From positions 8,274 to 72,273 of the forward strand of contig CALAYL010000094.1 of NCBI GenBank assembly GCA_937894725.1: a DNA stretch of 64,000 nt, given 5' to 3'. This document shows positions 43,757 through 52,574 of this stretch, one piece after another. The stretch is from an uncultured Bacteroidota bacterium (lineage in GTDB: Bacteria; Bacteroidota; Bacteroidia; Chitinophagales; LD1). Position 1 is the stretch's first letter. Each line of letters begins with the position of its first letter. The notes beneath the pieces are model-generated. The model saw only the letters and a program-made list of their open reading frames with translations, did not search any database and was not told the DNA's origin. Both the position numbers and the translations under genes were made by a program.

Positions 43757-44914
43757 GTGAAAAAGCGACTTAAAATAGCGGTCAATACTCGTTTTCTTAT
43801 AGCTGATAAGCTAGAGGGAATCGGTCTTTTTACGCTTGAAACACTGAAAGAAATGGTTGTTCAGCATCCCGAGGTGGACTTTGTTTTTTTGTTTGATAGA
43901 CCTATAGATAGACAGTTTATTTTTGCTCAAAACATAATAGGCGTTAGCCTTTCGCCTCCTGCTCGCCACCCTTTTCTGTGGTATATTTGGTTTGAATGGT
44001 CGGTCAAGCAATGGCTTTCCAAGAATGCGCCTGATTTGTTTTTATCGATGGATGGTTATACGGTGCTGAATACGAAAATCCCTACGGTTACGGTCATTCA
44101 CGATTTAGCATTTGAACATTTTAGAGACCATGTTGGCGGATTGGTGCGGAAATACTATAGCTACTTTGTCCCTCTTTTTGCGCAGAAATCAAATCATTTA
44201 ATTGCTGTTTCTGATTTTACAAAGCAAGATATTGTAAGGCTTTATAATGTGCCAAATCAGAAAATCGATATTGTGTATAATGCGCCTAAAGCAGTGTATC
44301 AACCTATCTCGAGCGAACAGAAAGAAGTGCTAAAAAAGAATCTTACAGAGGGTAAAGAGTTTTTTGTTTATGTAGGCGCTATTCATCCTCGAAAAAATAT
44401 GATCAATCTACTATTCGCCTTTGATGCTTTCAAGAGAGAAACAAAATCGGAGACTAAGTTGGTTTTGATAGGTCGTAAGGCTTGGAAATTTGATGCAGTA
44501 GAGCAAACACTCAACTCTCTTAGTTGCAAGCAAGATGTGATTTTTTTGGGGTATTTACCATCAACCGAAATCGCTACTATCACAGCGGCTGCTATGGCTA
44601 TGTGCTATGTGTCGCTTTTTGAGGGATTTGGCATTCCTATAGTAGAGGCGCAGCAAGCAGGTACCGCTGTTATCACTAGCAACGTGACCTCTATGCCCGA
44701 AGTAGCGGGCGATGCAGCGTTGCTGGTAAATCCAAATGATCTCAACGATATAGCTCATGCTATGACCCGTATTTTGAATGAAAAATCCCTTCGTGAATTG
44801 TTGATTCAGAAGGGATTTGAAAATTGTAAACGTTTTAGTTGGCATCAGTCAGCCCAACATCTTTGGGCCGTATGCGAAAAGGTGATTAATACGTCTTTGT
44901 CAAAAATGCCTTAA
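43757..44914 (+). CDS. Family 4 glycosyltransferase
   Basis: 385 residues with a GTG start at 43757; an in-frame TGA lies 9 bases upstream, ruling out a longer form. GT-B features: KIAVNTRFLIADKLEGIGLF, TVIHDLAFEHF, VYVGAIHPRKN and the nucleotide-sugar-binding FEGFGIPIVEAQQAGT with the EX7E pair. Probably a mannosyltransferase-like enzyme of surface-glycan assembly, judged from neighbours. TATCTTTG at 43742-43749 would place the start of transcription almost at the GTG. The last 29 bases overlap the convergent hydrolase gene. Confidence 0.88.
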   Translation: MKKRLKIAVNTRFLIADKLEGIGLFTLETLKEMVVQHPEVDFVFLFDRPIDRQFIFAQNIIGVSLSPPARHPFLWYIWFEWSVKQWLSKNAPDLFLSMDGYTVLNTKIPTVTVIHDLAFEHFRDHVGGLVRKYYSYFVPLFAQKSNHLIAVSDFTKQDIVRLYNVPNQKIDIVYNAPKAVYQPISSEQKEVLKKNLTEGKEFFVYVGAIHPRKNMINLLFAFDAFKRETKSETKLVLIGRKAWKFDAVEQTLNSLSCKQDVIFLGYLPSTEIATITAAAMAMCYVSLFEGFGIPIVEAQQAGTAVITSNVTSMPEVAGDAALLVNPNDLNDIAHAMTRILNEKSLRELLIQKGFENCKRFSWHQSAQHLWAVCEKVINTSLSKMP

Positions 44915-45710
44915 TTTTATTGAAGTATTCATTTTTGTTTGAAGTGTAGTTCTTGTCATTTTCAACGCCTGGCACTACATATACTTCCGATGTTTTTTTG
45001 CGAATAGCTGCCAAAGCTTGCATATCGGCAGGCGTTACCACCTTATCATTGGCACCTACTATCAGCATGATAGCCTCGATGTGTGCACCTTTATCTTTGA
45101 GCGCAAATGTTGGCTCATACAATGTTTTTTCAGCGCCAGGAGGTATTATCACTTCTTTGTCTTTCACCTCTTTGAGTCTTGTTTTGATAGTTTCTAAATC
45201 AGGATAAGGGGCATCAGCAATCACTCTACGTACTTTGATATTGTTGCAGCTCACACCTATTGCCAAGCCAGCTCCCATACCGATACCATACACGGTCACT
45301 ACTTGTTTTGCATCATTCTTTTTAGTTTCAGTGATTACTGCATCTAGATCCTTTGCAAAATTGGGCATGATGTACATATTCGGATTTACACGAGCATCTT
45401 GCGATTTGCCATAACCTCGATAATCAAACATGACCACATTATAATTTGCACCTAAAAAAAGCCCAGCTATATCAAAATTGTCAGCCATATTACCATCACC
45501 ATCATCGCAGATTATCACCGTTTGCGAAGACATGCTCTTTGCAGGGCTAATCCGCCAAGCCAAAATATCAAATCCATCTTCAGTCTGAACATGCCATTCT
45601 TTGGCATTCAACCCCAAATCTTCTGGATAAAAGGCATATTCCTTAGATGGTTTTAACGCAAAAGCAGATACTAAGCTTAGCGACAAACAAATGCTAAATA
45701 GTTTTTTCAT
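44886..45710 (-). CDS. Secreted alpha/beta-hydrolase fold protein lacking catalytic Ser and His
   Basis: 274 residues with a signal peptide (KKLFSICLSLSLVSAFA). The fold is clear: VMFDYRGYGKSQ after strand 4 and MLIVGANDKVVTP carrying the usual acidic residue. However, the nucleophile elbow that should be GxSxG reads YGIGMGAG, with Gly (codon GGT) in place of Ser, and the C-terminal segment where the catalytic His belongs (PGVENDKNYTS) has none. It therefore looks like a pseudoenzyme with a binding or scaffolding role. Close to peptidase S9/DUF-type esterases in layout. Confidence 0.75.
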   Translation of the reverse strand: MKKLFSICLSLSLVSAFALKPSKEYAFYPEDLGLNAKEWHVQTEDGFDILAWRISPAKSMSSQTVIICDDGDGNMADNFDIAGLFLGANYNVVMFDYRGYGKSQDARVNPNMYIMPNFAKDLDAVITETKKNDAKQVVTVYGIGMGAGLAIGVSCNNIKVRRVIADAPYPDLETIKTRLKEVKDKEVIIPPGAEKTLYEPTFALKDKGAHIEAIMLIVGANDKVVTPADMQALAAIRKKTSEVYVVPGVENDKNYTSNKNEYFNKIKAFLTKTY

Positions 45711-45901
45711 AGTAGGTAAATTTTTTAGTTATTGAATTTCTAAGGTAATAAATTTTGATAGAAATTTTGGACTTTAAGACTTGCTGCTTTACCCCTTGCG
45801 TTTACATTTCATTTTTTCAAAGCGTATAGCGTGTAGTTCAACCTATGTCAATAGTGGATATTGAAAATCTGGAAGCTCATTTTTTGCCTTACTTTTAGGT
45901 T

Positions 45902-46558
45902 ATGAATCAAGATACTTTTCGTCATAAAGGACTACGCAAAGCGATGATAGCATCGTTGAGGGAAATGGGCATTACAGACCAACGTGTACTCGATGCCATG
46001 AATCGTATTCCTCGTCATTTATTTTTGAGCAAGGATAGCGTATTTGATGAAACAGCCTATGAAAATAAAGCTTTCCAAATTGGCAGTGGGCAAACAATTT
46101 CGATGCCTTTTACAGTGGCGTATCAGTCGCAGCTGCTAGAGATAGTGCCAGGCGACAAAGTGCTCGAAATAGGTACTGGAAGTGGATATCAAGCTGCGGT
46201 GTTGGCAGAAATGGGTGCTCAAGTTTATTCGGTCGAAAGACAAAAGAGTTTGTTTGATAAGACGTCTGTTTTTTTGCGCAAAATGGGCTATGATCGAATT
46301 AAAACTTTTTTTGGAGATGGCTTTTTAGGGGTGCCTGCTTTTGCGCCATACGACAAAGTTATCATCACCGCAGCCGCCCCCGAACTTCCTACTAAACTCT
46401 TTAGTCAATTGCTTTTGGGCGGTCAAATGATCATACCACTGGATGATAGTGACAAAACGACCATGCGTAGATTTACAAAAGTGGAGGACAATGAAATCAT
46501 TGAAGAGCAATTCATTGAATGTGCTTTTGTGCCCATGCTCAAAGGGACAAACTATTGA
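45902..46558 (+). CDS. pcm: Protein-L-isoaspartate O-methyltransferase
   Basis: 218 residues. The family signature FQIGSGQTISMPF (acceptor site), the SAM-binding VLEIGTGSGYQAAVLA, and DKVIITAAAPELP all stand out. It methylates isoaspartyl residues in aged proteins for repair. It is preceded by a 191-base gap in which no clear promoter was found and stands next to the convergent PorP/SprF gene. Confidence 0.96.
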   Translation: MNQDTFRHKGLRKAMIASLREMGITDQRVLDAMNRIPRHLFLSKDSVFDETAYENKAFQIGSGQTISMPFTVAYQSQLLEIVPGDKVLEIGTGSGYQAAVLAEMGAQVYSVERQKSLFDKTSVFLRKMGYDRIKTFFGDGFLGVPAFAPYDKVIITAAAPELPTKLFSQLLLGGQMIIPLDDSDKTTMRRFTKVEDNEIIEEQFIECAFVPMLKGTNY

Positions 46559-46567
46559 ACTATTTAT

Positions 46568-47740
46568 CTAGAAAATTTGACAATCAGCGCCCTTGCTATC
46601 TACCTTTTTTACTTTAGATAAAATATAAATTAGAGAGCCTTCTATCGCTCCATTGTTTTGTGTAGCACGCTGAAATTTTGATGTATTGATATCATAACTT
46701 AAATTAACCTGCCATGCATTGTAATCCATGCCTAGCAATAGATAGAAAGCATCATTGTTGCGATAATATGCGCCTGTATTTAGACATACGCTGGCTTTGT
46801 TTTGTTTAAAGATATAAGCTTTAGTATGTACTCCAAAAGCCAACTCATATTTAGTGTCTTGATATTGAAACTGAGCTTCGGGCACGAGGTCAAGTTTTTT
46901 ACAGATTTGCCAACGAAGCTTTGTATTGATAGTATAGCGAAGATCTAGGCGTATATTTTTATCATTCAGAAAACTTTGTCGCGCTTGATTGAGGTGGTGT
47001 ATGCCAATACCCATAGTAAATTGTTTGCGACTGCTTTTAGTATATTGATAAGAAAGCCCTGCTGCTACATCGGGGTAATAAAATGAACTGTTTGGAAACT
47101 GCTCACCACTTTGTAGATTCGGATTGTAGCGATCGCCAGTATATTGATTATCGAAATAAAGATATTGATACTGAATCGTACGTCCACCCATGCCTACTGA
47201 TGCTCCTACCGAAATGCTGTGAGCCTTTGTAGCTCCCAATCGCAACTGATAGGCAGCACTCAACATCGCTTGCATAGCACTAAATCGGCTATCGCCTGCG
47301 CGGTCGTAATAAAACATACCACCTAAAGAAAGTCCATGTGTTTCTTTCCATGTTTTTACATTGCCATCAGTCGAAAATGAAAAGGTGTTGTAACTCACTG
47401 GCACCGTAAACCATTGATTACGATAATTGGCTACAAAACGCACATCACCATCGAAAACACCCGTAAATGCAGGGTTTTGAGAAAGTGGCGAAAAATTAAA
47501 TTGGGAGAAATGGATGTCTTGAGCGAATAACAGAGAGCTGTAAGCGGTGAGAAGCAAAAAAATAGTCGCAAGTCGCAAGTTTTTTAGTCGCAGGTCGTAA
47601 GTCAAAAGTCGCAAGTGAAGGCTTGCACTCAATCTCCAGACTCTTTCAACTAGCGATTTATAGCTAGCTGCAATTAGCTTTTCACTTGCAGTTAACAGCT
47701 TGCGAATTGTAGCTTGTAGCTTGTAGCTATTCATCCTCAT
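46568..47740 (-). CDS. PorP/SprF family T9SS-associated outer-membrane protein with repeat-extended N-terminus
   Basis: 390 residues. The body (from DIHFSQFNFSPLSQNPAFTG, about residue 75) is a typical PorP/SprF barrel, a family that helps deliver or anchor T9SS proteins, often encoded next to a giant type B cargo as here. The first residues are odd: MRM, then about 56 residues encoded by two heptanucleotide repeat arrays, then the hydrophobic core IFLLLTAYSSLLFAQ of a signal peptide. The ATG at 47740 overlaps the cargo gene's stop (ATGA); a TTG inside the repeats (reading RLATIFLLL after it) is an alternative start. Confidence 0.85.
   Translation of the reverse strand: MRMNSYKLQATIRKLLTASEKLIAASYKSLVERVWRLSASLHLRLLTYDLRLKNLRLATIFLLLTAYSSLLFAQDIHFSQFNFSPLSQNPAFTGVFDGDVRFVANYRNQWFTVPVSYNTFSFSTDGNVKTWKETHGLSLGGMFYYDRAGDSRFSAMQAMLSAAYQLRLGATKAHSISVGASVGMGGRTIQYQYLYFDNQYTGDRYNPNLQSGEQFPNSSFYYPDVAAGLSYQYTKSSRKQFTMGIGIHHLNQARQSFLNDKNIRLDLRYTINTKLRWQICKKLDLVPEAQFQYQDTKYELAFGVHTKAYIFKQNKASVCLNTGAYYRNNDAFYLLLGMDYNAWQVNLSYDINTSKFQRATQNNGAIEGSLIYILSKVKKVDSKGADCQIF
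47564..47620. repeat. Heptanucleotide repeat array 1 (AGTCGCA type)
   Basis: Eight consecutive units, seven of 7 bases and one of 8 (47578-47585). Four are exactly AGTCGCA; the others (AGTTTTTT, GGTCGTA, AGTCAAA, AGTGAAG) are variants. It lies within the 5' coding part of porP/sprF on the opposite strand sense (ACTTGCG as read in the gene). Confidence 0.9.
47648..47731. repeat. Heptanucleotide repeat array 2 (AGCTTGT type)
   Basis: Twelve units of exactly 7 bases (84 bases). The clearest are AGCTTGC (47697-47703), AGCTTGT twice (47711-47724) and AGCTATT; others such as AGCTAGC, AGTTAAC and AACTAGC are diverged. It begins just behind the porP/sprF start codons and is separated from array 1 by 27 bases. 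Confidence 0.85.
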
Positions 47741-50700
47741 CTCAACAAAGTTAAATTGCCTTTTAGGAAAAATTTATCCCCCGAGATACATTCGCCTTCT
47801 ACATACCATCCAAACACAGATGGGTCGAGCGATTTGCCTTTAAATGTCCCATCCCAGCCTTCTTTTATATCATTTGTGCCAAATACTTTTTGCCCCCACC
47901 GATCATATACGGATATTCCGATTTTGCGAATATCATTGCCACGCACATACCATTTGTCGTTTTTGCCATCACTATTGGGCGTAAATCCATTCGGGATATA
48001 CACACCCTCTCTATTGCAGGGGGTATGGAGTACAACTACAGTTACATCTGTAATCAAGTTACATCCATCGCCATCCGACACTTCTAGTTTGTAGGTAGTT
48101 GTTTCCAAAGGAAACGCTTTTGGATCTGGGATATTTAACGCTGAAAGTGTGCTGTCTTTTTGCCATAAAAAACTAACCACCGAAGACGGAAATGATGTGG
48201 TAATCTGTGAGGTGTCTCCATACAAAATAGTATCGGGTGAAGCGATAGCCGAGAGTAAACCTAATGTTGAGGCTACTTTCACCCGCACCGTATCAAAATA
48301 TTTGCAGCCATTTATGTCTGTGCCGATGACCGTAAATGCAGTATCTTTTTTTGGGGAAACTATGGGCGATGCTGAAGTAGCTCCACTCAAAATTTCGCTT
48401 GTTGGTTGCCAGGTATAAGAGAGTGCTGGTGGTTTAGTATTTTTTACTGTAAGTCGCACGGTGTCTTTAGGACAGAGGACATCACCACCGCTCACACTGA
48501 GCGAATCAAAAAACACAATAATTTTTTGACGAACGGTATCTACACAATAGTCGTGACGATATAGTAAAACATAATTTGTTGTCGTGTCGGGTGAAGCTAG
48601 GGGATTTGATATTAGTGGATCGCTGAGTGCATAGGGTGGTCGCCAAATATAGGTAGAGAGCGGATTTCCATCGGGAGCTATGCCTATCTGTATGGTGTCC
48701 GAACTACAAATGGTTTGGTCTGCTTGAATGGTGCTTGCTGAGAGTTGTACTACTATTTTTTTAGTGATAGAATCCACTGTATTGCAACTTGCAGAATCGG
48801 TCAATTTTAACTTCACTAAATAAGTGCCTGGTAGGCTATAAGTGTGTGTGGGATTTGGATCTGAAGAGGTAATGCCATCGCCAAAATCCCAAGCGTATGT
48901 TGCTATAGTGCTAGTTTGTTTGCTTCGATTGGTAAATGGAAATGTGACTAAATTGCACACTTGAGGAAACGTAAAGTCGGCTACGGTGAGTGGAATTTCG
49001 ATGTCAAATTTAAAAATGAGATTGTTGCAGTTATTGCTGTTGTTGGTAGTTGACATAGCATTAGCGGGAGCAGTAGGGAAGTTGCTATTTGCTCCGCATC
49101 CTGCACATACAGATTGATATACTACGCCTTTTCTATCAAATCTACTAGTACCTCCATCTACATGTTCCTCGCTATTATTGCCACCCATAAAAGTGGCATA
49201 TTGCAAAGCCGAGGCGTCTTCGCGTAGCACCATCAAATAAAACTCTTCGTTGTCGGTAGTGCATTTTACACAGCCAGCCGTTACATCTAACCCCTGTGTA
49301 CCCCCAGTCGCTTGTACATTGCTGTTGACCCCTTCGCTACCCCAGCCACAAACGTAAATACTATTACATACATCAGCTAAAAATGCCGTGGGTGAAATGT
49401 CCGTTACACCCAAGCCTCGTCCAAAACTCGTTGACCATATCCAAGACGATAAATCTTTGTTGAATTTAGAAATAAACTGACCACCATTTGGCTTGTTGTA
49501 AATTGCGTTTTGTATGAACTTTGATTGGCTGTTTTCAGCTTGACCTAGCACCATTACCTCCTCTTTTTTATTCACCTCTACGAAATAAATTTGGTCATAG
49601 TCTGCGAACCCTTGAAAAGTACTGCTCAATACATTTTGCCCATCTTCTGATACGTAATATAAAAAGCCATCTGTATTGCCTCCTATTGTTTTTTGCTTGC
49701 CTGCACCAGGCATTGGAAAATCAGCAGAGACAGTGCCTCCAGCGAAATAAAGATTATTGTCTTTGTCAAAAGCCACTGAGTAGCAGGCATCATCGCCACT
49801 TCCCCCAAACGTAGTGCTCCAAATGAGCGTATCTAAATCGGGTTTAAACTTTGTGAAACTAGCATCTAATCCTCCACCAAAGGCAGTTTGAAATGTGCCC
49901 GATGTGCGTGGAAAATCTGAAGAACGAGTACATGACGCAACTACTACATTCCCATCTTTATCGATATCGATTTCGCCACGTACTTCATCAGCATAGTTGT
50001 GACGAGTGGTGCCTTTGAAACGATAGACACCATTGTAATTGAGGCCGTCATTGCCACTACCGCCTAGGTAAGTCGAAGCGAGGAGTTGAGTGCCATCTAT
50101 ACTCAGTTTTGAAATTGTAATGTCAGCACCATTAATATAGTGTGCGGCTATGCCATCAAACACGCCTGGATTGGTGCCGCCATTATAAGAAGTGTCAAAA
50201 GCTAATGAAGTTGTAGGAAAATTTGATGATGAGGTAGTGCCTAAGATGTATAGTTCATCTTTATCATTCACCACCAGACTGTGTGGCAAATCAGACCCAA
50301 ATCCCCCCAAGTAGGTAGCGAACAATCTTGTAGTACCATCTGCTGAAACCTTAGTGATGCCTATATCCGTGTTGGGATATGATCCACCACCAGTAAAAAA
50401 AACAGTAGGGCCACCTACATAATTTTGTTGATAAGCTCCGAGTGTAACGGGGTATCCTGTGCTAAATACAGATCCTGCCGCAAAGCCATTGCCCAGATTA
50501 TCGTAGGTAGCCGAATAGCCAAAATTGTCGGCAGTAGAGCCTGAGTAGGTGGAGAAAACAAGTGTAGGGTCTATGACTAATGTGTAGCTATCATTATATG
50601 CACCGAGCCTAAATCGCAATGTTTTATTTTCCTTATTCAGTACAAAATCGCATCTCACTTCTCTTTTTTTACCATTGATAATTTGGTATGCATAAGGTCG

Positions 50701-51312
50701 CTGCTCTATGAGGTCGCCTACGTTTGTTTTTAAAACCAAATCACCTGATGTTGTAATATCCATATTTTCAACACCTTCGTATTGCATAGCAATACTTGAA
50801 ATGTCAGCTAGTGGTTTTAGGTATAAATCATATTTTAAGCCAATGCCTACAGAGTAAAATTCTGCATCTACCCCTTCGTAAATTTCTCTGTAAATTAATT
50901 TTCGCGCAGCGGGAACACGACTTGCCCACTTGCTTTTATCATTGCCAATAAAATAATTGAAATACTCAGATAGAAGATTGTCTGCTTGGATGTAGGCGTT
51001 TAGATTCGCTCCTACAAACGACATTTTATATGCATGACTATTGACCAGGCTATCTATATGATTTGGGTCAAAATAATGACCATGACGGAGCGCTTTTTTC
51101 TTTTGCTCCACATTTACCAAATCGAAGGTAACCGCCTGCTGATGAAAAAAAATACTCCCGGCTGAAAAATTGGAGCGATACTGAATATGCGATGGCCACT
51201 GCCCTTTATTGGCTATGAAGTACAAATCGCAACTAGTGCAAGCAGTATGTGCATAGCTAGTTTGTAGCAGTGCAATAAAAAGCAAAACGAGGAAAGGTTT
51301 AATTGTTTTCAT
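47737..51312 (-). CDS. Giant secreted protein with SBBP repeats, PKD domain and type B T9SS (gliding-motility) C-terminal domain
   Basis: 1191 residues from the ATG at 51312. After a signal peptide (FLVLLFIALLQTSYA) comes a DUF7948-like N-terminal domain (FIANKGQWPSHIQYRSNF), then SBBP-type beta-propeller repeats (ATYLGGFGSDLPHSL, STYLGGSGNDGLNY, STTFGGSGDDACYSV) to about residue 740, a PKD domain (YAWDFGDGITSSDPNPTHTY, about 795-860), two further Ig-like segments, and the gliding-motility-associated CHU_C domain (YIPNGFTPNSDGKND ... WDGTFKGKSLD) for type B T9SS export. A cell-surface adhesin or structural role is likely. PorP/SprF follows with an ATGA overlap. Confidence 0.93.
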   Translation of the reverse strand: MKTIKPFLVLLFIALLQTSYAHTACTSCDLYFIANKGQWPSHIQYRSNFSAGSIFFHQQAVTFDLVNVEQKKKALRHGHYFDPNHIDSLVNSHAYKMSFVGANLNAYIQADNLLSEYFNYFIGNDKSKWASRVPAARKLIYREIYEGVDAEFYSVGIGLKYDLYLKPLADISSIAMQYEGVENMDITTSGDLVLKTNVGDLIEQRPYAYQIINGKKREVRCDFVLNKENKTLRFRLGAYNDSYTLVIDPTLVFSTYSGSTADNFGYSATYDNLGNGFAAGSVFSTGYPVTLGAYQQNYVGGPTVFFTGGGSYPNTDIGITKVSADGTTRLFATYLGGFGSDLPHSLVVNDKDELYILGTTSSSNFPTTSLAFDTSYNGGTNPGVFDGIAAHYINGADITISKLSIDGTQLLASTYLGGSGNDGLNYNGVYRFKGTTRHNYADEVRGEIDIDKDGNVVVASCTRSSDFPRTSGTFQTAFGGGLDASFTKFKPDLDTLIWSTTFGGSGDDACYSVAFDKDNNLYFAGGTVSADFPMPGAGKQKTIGGNTDGFLYYVSEDGQNVLSSTFQGFADYDQIYFVEVNKKEEVMVLGQAENSQSKFIQNAIYNKPNGGQFISKFNKDLSSWIWSTSFGRGLGVTDISPTAFLADVCNSIYVCGWGSEGVNSNVQATGGTQGLDVTAGCVKCTTDNEEFYLMVLREDASALQYATFMGGNNSEEHVDGGTSRFDRKGVVYQSVCAGCGANSNFPTAPANAMSTTNNSNNCNNLIFKFDIEIPLTVADFTFPQVCNLVTFPFTNRSKQTSTIATYAWDFGDGITSSDPNPTHTYSLPGTYLVKLKLTDSASCNTVDSITKKIVVQLSASTIQADQTICSSDTIQIGIAPDGNPLSTYIWRPPYALSDPLISNPLASPDTTTNYVLLYRHDYCVDTVRQKIIVFFDSLSVSGGDVLCPKDTVRLTVKNTKPPALSYTWQPTSEILSGATSASPIVSPKKDTAFTVIGTDINGCKYFDTVRVKVASTLGLLSAIASPDTILYGDTSQITTSFPSSVVSFLWQKDSTLSALNIPDPKAFPLETTTYKLEVSDGDGCNLITDVTVVVLHTPCNREGVYIPNGFTPNSDGKNDKWYVRGNDIRKIGISVYDRWGQKVFGTNDIKEGWDGTFKGKSLDPSVFGWYVEGECISGDKFFLKGNLTLLR

Positions 51313-51440
51313 CACTTATACTAATATAGAAAAGAAAATGAAAAGGAGTGACTCTATTTGAAAATGAAAGTCGAAAGGATTAGGGCTGTATATATACTTT
51401 CCTGCAAATTTATCCCCTCTAAATCGTATTTTCACCCCCA

Positions 51441-52574
51441 ATGAAACGATTTAAACACATAGCTACAGATAAAGATTCTAAAGCGCGAGCAGGCGAGTTT
51501 ACTACAGATCATGGGGTGATTCAAACCCCTATTTTTATGCCTGTGGGTACGGCAGGCACTGTAAAGGGAGTGCATTTTCGTGAGCTCAAATCTGATATTG
51601 GTGCACAAATTATTTTGGGCAATACCTACCATCTTTTTTTACGCCCAGGCACATCTACTATCGAGGCTGCTGGTGGGTTACACAAATTTATAGGATGGGA
51701 TCGACCTATACTCACCGATTCGGGGGGCTATCAAGTATATTCGCTTTCGGATATTCGTAAGATAAAAGAGGAAGGAGCAGAGTTTCGTTCGCATATTGAT
51801 GGTTCAAAGCATGTGTTTTCACCCGAAAGAGTGATGGATATACAGCGTAGTATCGGGGCGGATATTATCATGGCGTTTGATGAGTGTACGCCTTATCCAT
51901 GCGAGTATAACTATGCTCAAAAATCGATGCACATGACTCACCGATGGTTAGATAGATGTATCGCTAGGTTTGATGAAACATTGCCGTACTATGGCTATGA
52001 GCAGTTTTTGTTTCCAATAGTACAAGGCAGTACCTTCAAAGATTTGCGGACTCAGTCGGCAGAATACATAGCAGCAAAAACTACTCAAGGTTGTGCTATA
52101 GGTGGACTTTCGGTAGGAGAGCCCGATGATGAACTCTATGCAATGACTGAGCTTGTTTGTGATATTTTGCCTACCGATAAACCTCGCTATCTGATGGGTG
52201 TAGGTACGCCTGCCAATATTTTGGAAGCCATAGCGTTGGGGGTAGATATGTTTGACTGCGTAATGCCTACCCGAAATGCAAGAAATGGGATGCTATTTAC
52301 CTCCAATGGTATTATTAATATCCGCAACGAAAAATTTAAGAATGATTTTAGCCCAGTAGATGAAAATAGTCCATGCGAATTGATGCGAACGCATACCAAA
52401 GCTTACATGCGACATCTATTACATTCTGGCGAGATGCTTGGAGCACAATTGGCTTCTATCAACAATTTGAGCCTTTACATGTGGTTGGTTGAAAATGCGC
52501 GAACGCAGATTTTAGCAGGCACATACAAGTCTTGGAAAAATAAAATGGTAACACAATTAATGACGCGACTATAG
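51441..52574 (+). CDS. tgt: tRNA-guanine transglycosylase
   Basis: 377 residues. It exchanges guanine-34 for preQ1 in queuosine tRNA modification. Visible: TPIFMPVGTAGTVKGV, the catalytic-site ILTDSGGYQVYSL, the nucleophile-bearing MFDCVMPTRNARNG, and VQGSTFKDLR. The CxCxxC zinc motif of the E. coli enzyme is replaced by ENSPCELMRTHTKAYMRHLLH with a single Cys, which agrees with what I recall for other Bacteroidota Tgt proteins. The lptG-like gene starts within its stop codon (TAGTG). Confidence 0.95.
   Translation: MKRFKHIATDKDSKARAGEFTTDHGVIQTPIFMPVGTAGTVKGVHFRELKSDIGAQIILGNTYHLFLRPGTSTIEAAGGLHKFIGWDRPILTDSGGYQVYSLSDIRKIKEEGAEFRSHIDGSKHVFSPERVMDIQRSIGADIIMAFDECTPYPCEYNYAQKSMHMTHRWLDRCIARFDETLPYYGYEQFLFPIVQGSTFKDLRTQSAEYIAAKTTQGCAIGGLSVGEPDDELYAMTELVCDILPTDKPRYLMGVGTPANILEAIALGVDMFDCVMPTRNARNGMLFTSNGIINIRNEKFKNDFSPVDENSPCELMRTHTKAYMRHLLHSGEMLGAQLASINNLSLYMWLVENARTQILAGTYKSWKNKMVTQLMTRL

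Noticed and set aside
47564..47731. CRISPR array
   Set aside because: The unit is only 7 bases and contiguous with no spacers; these are short tandem repeats.
51441..52574. Loss of the zinc cysteines in tRNA-guanine transglycosylase as a novelty
   Set aside because: Other Bacteroidota Tgt proteins I remember lack the same cysteines, so it is a lineage trait.
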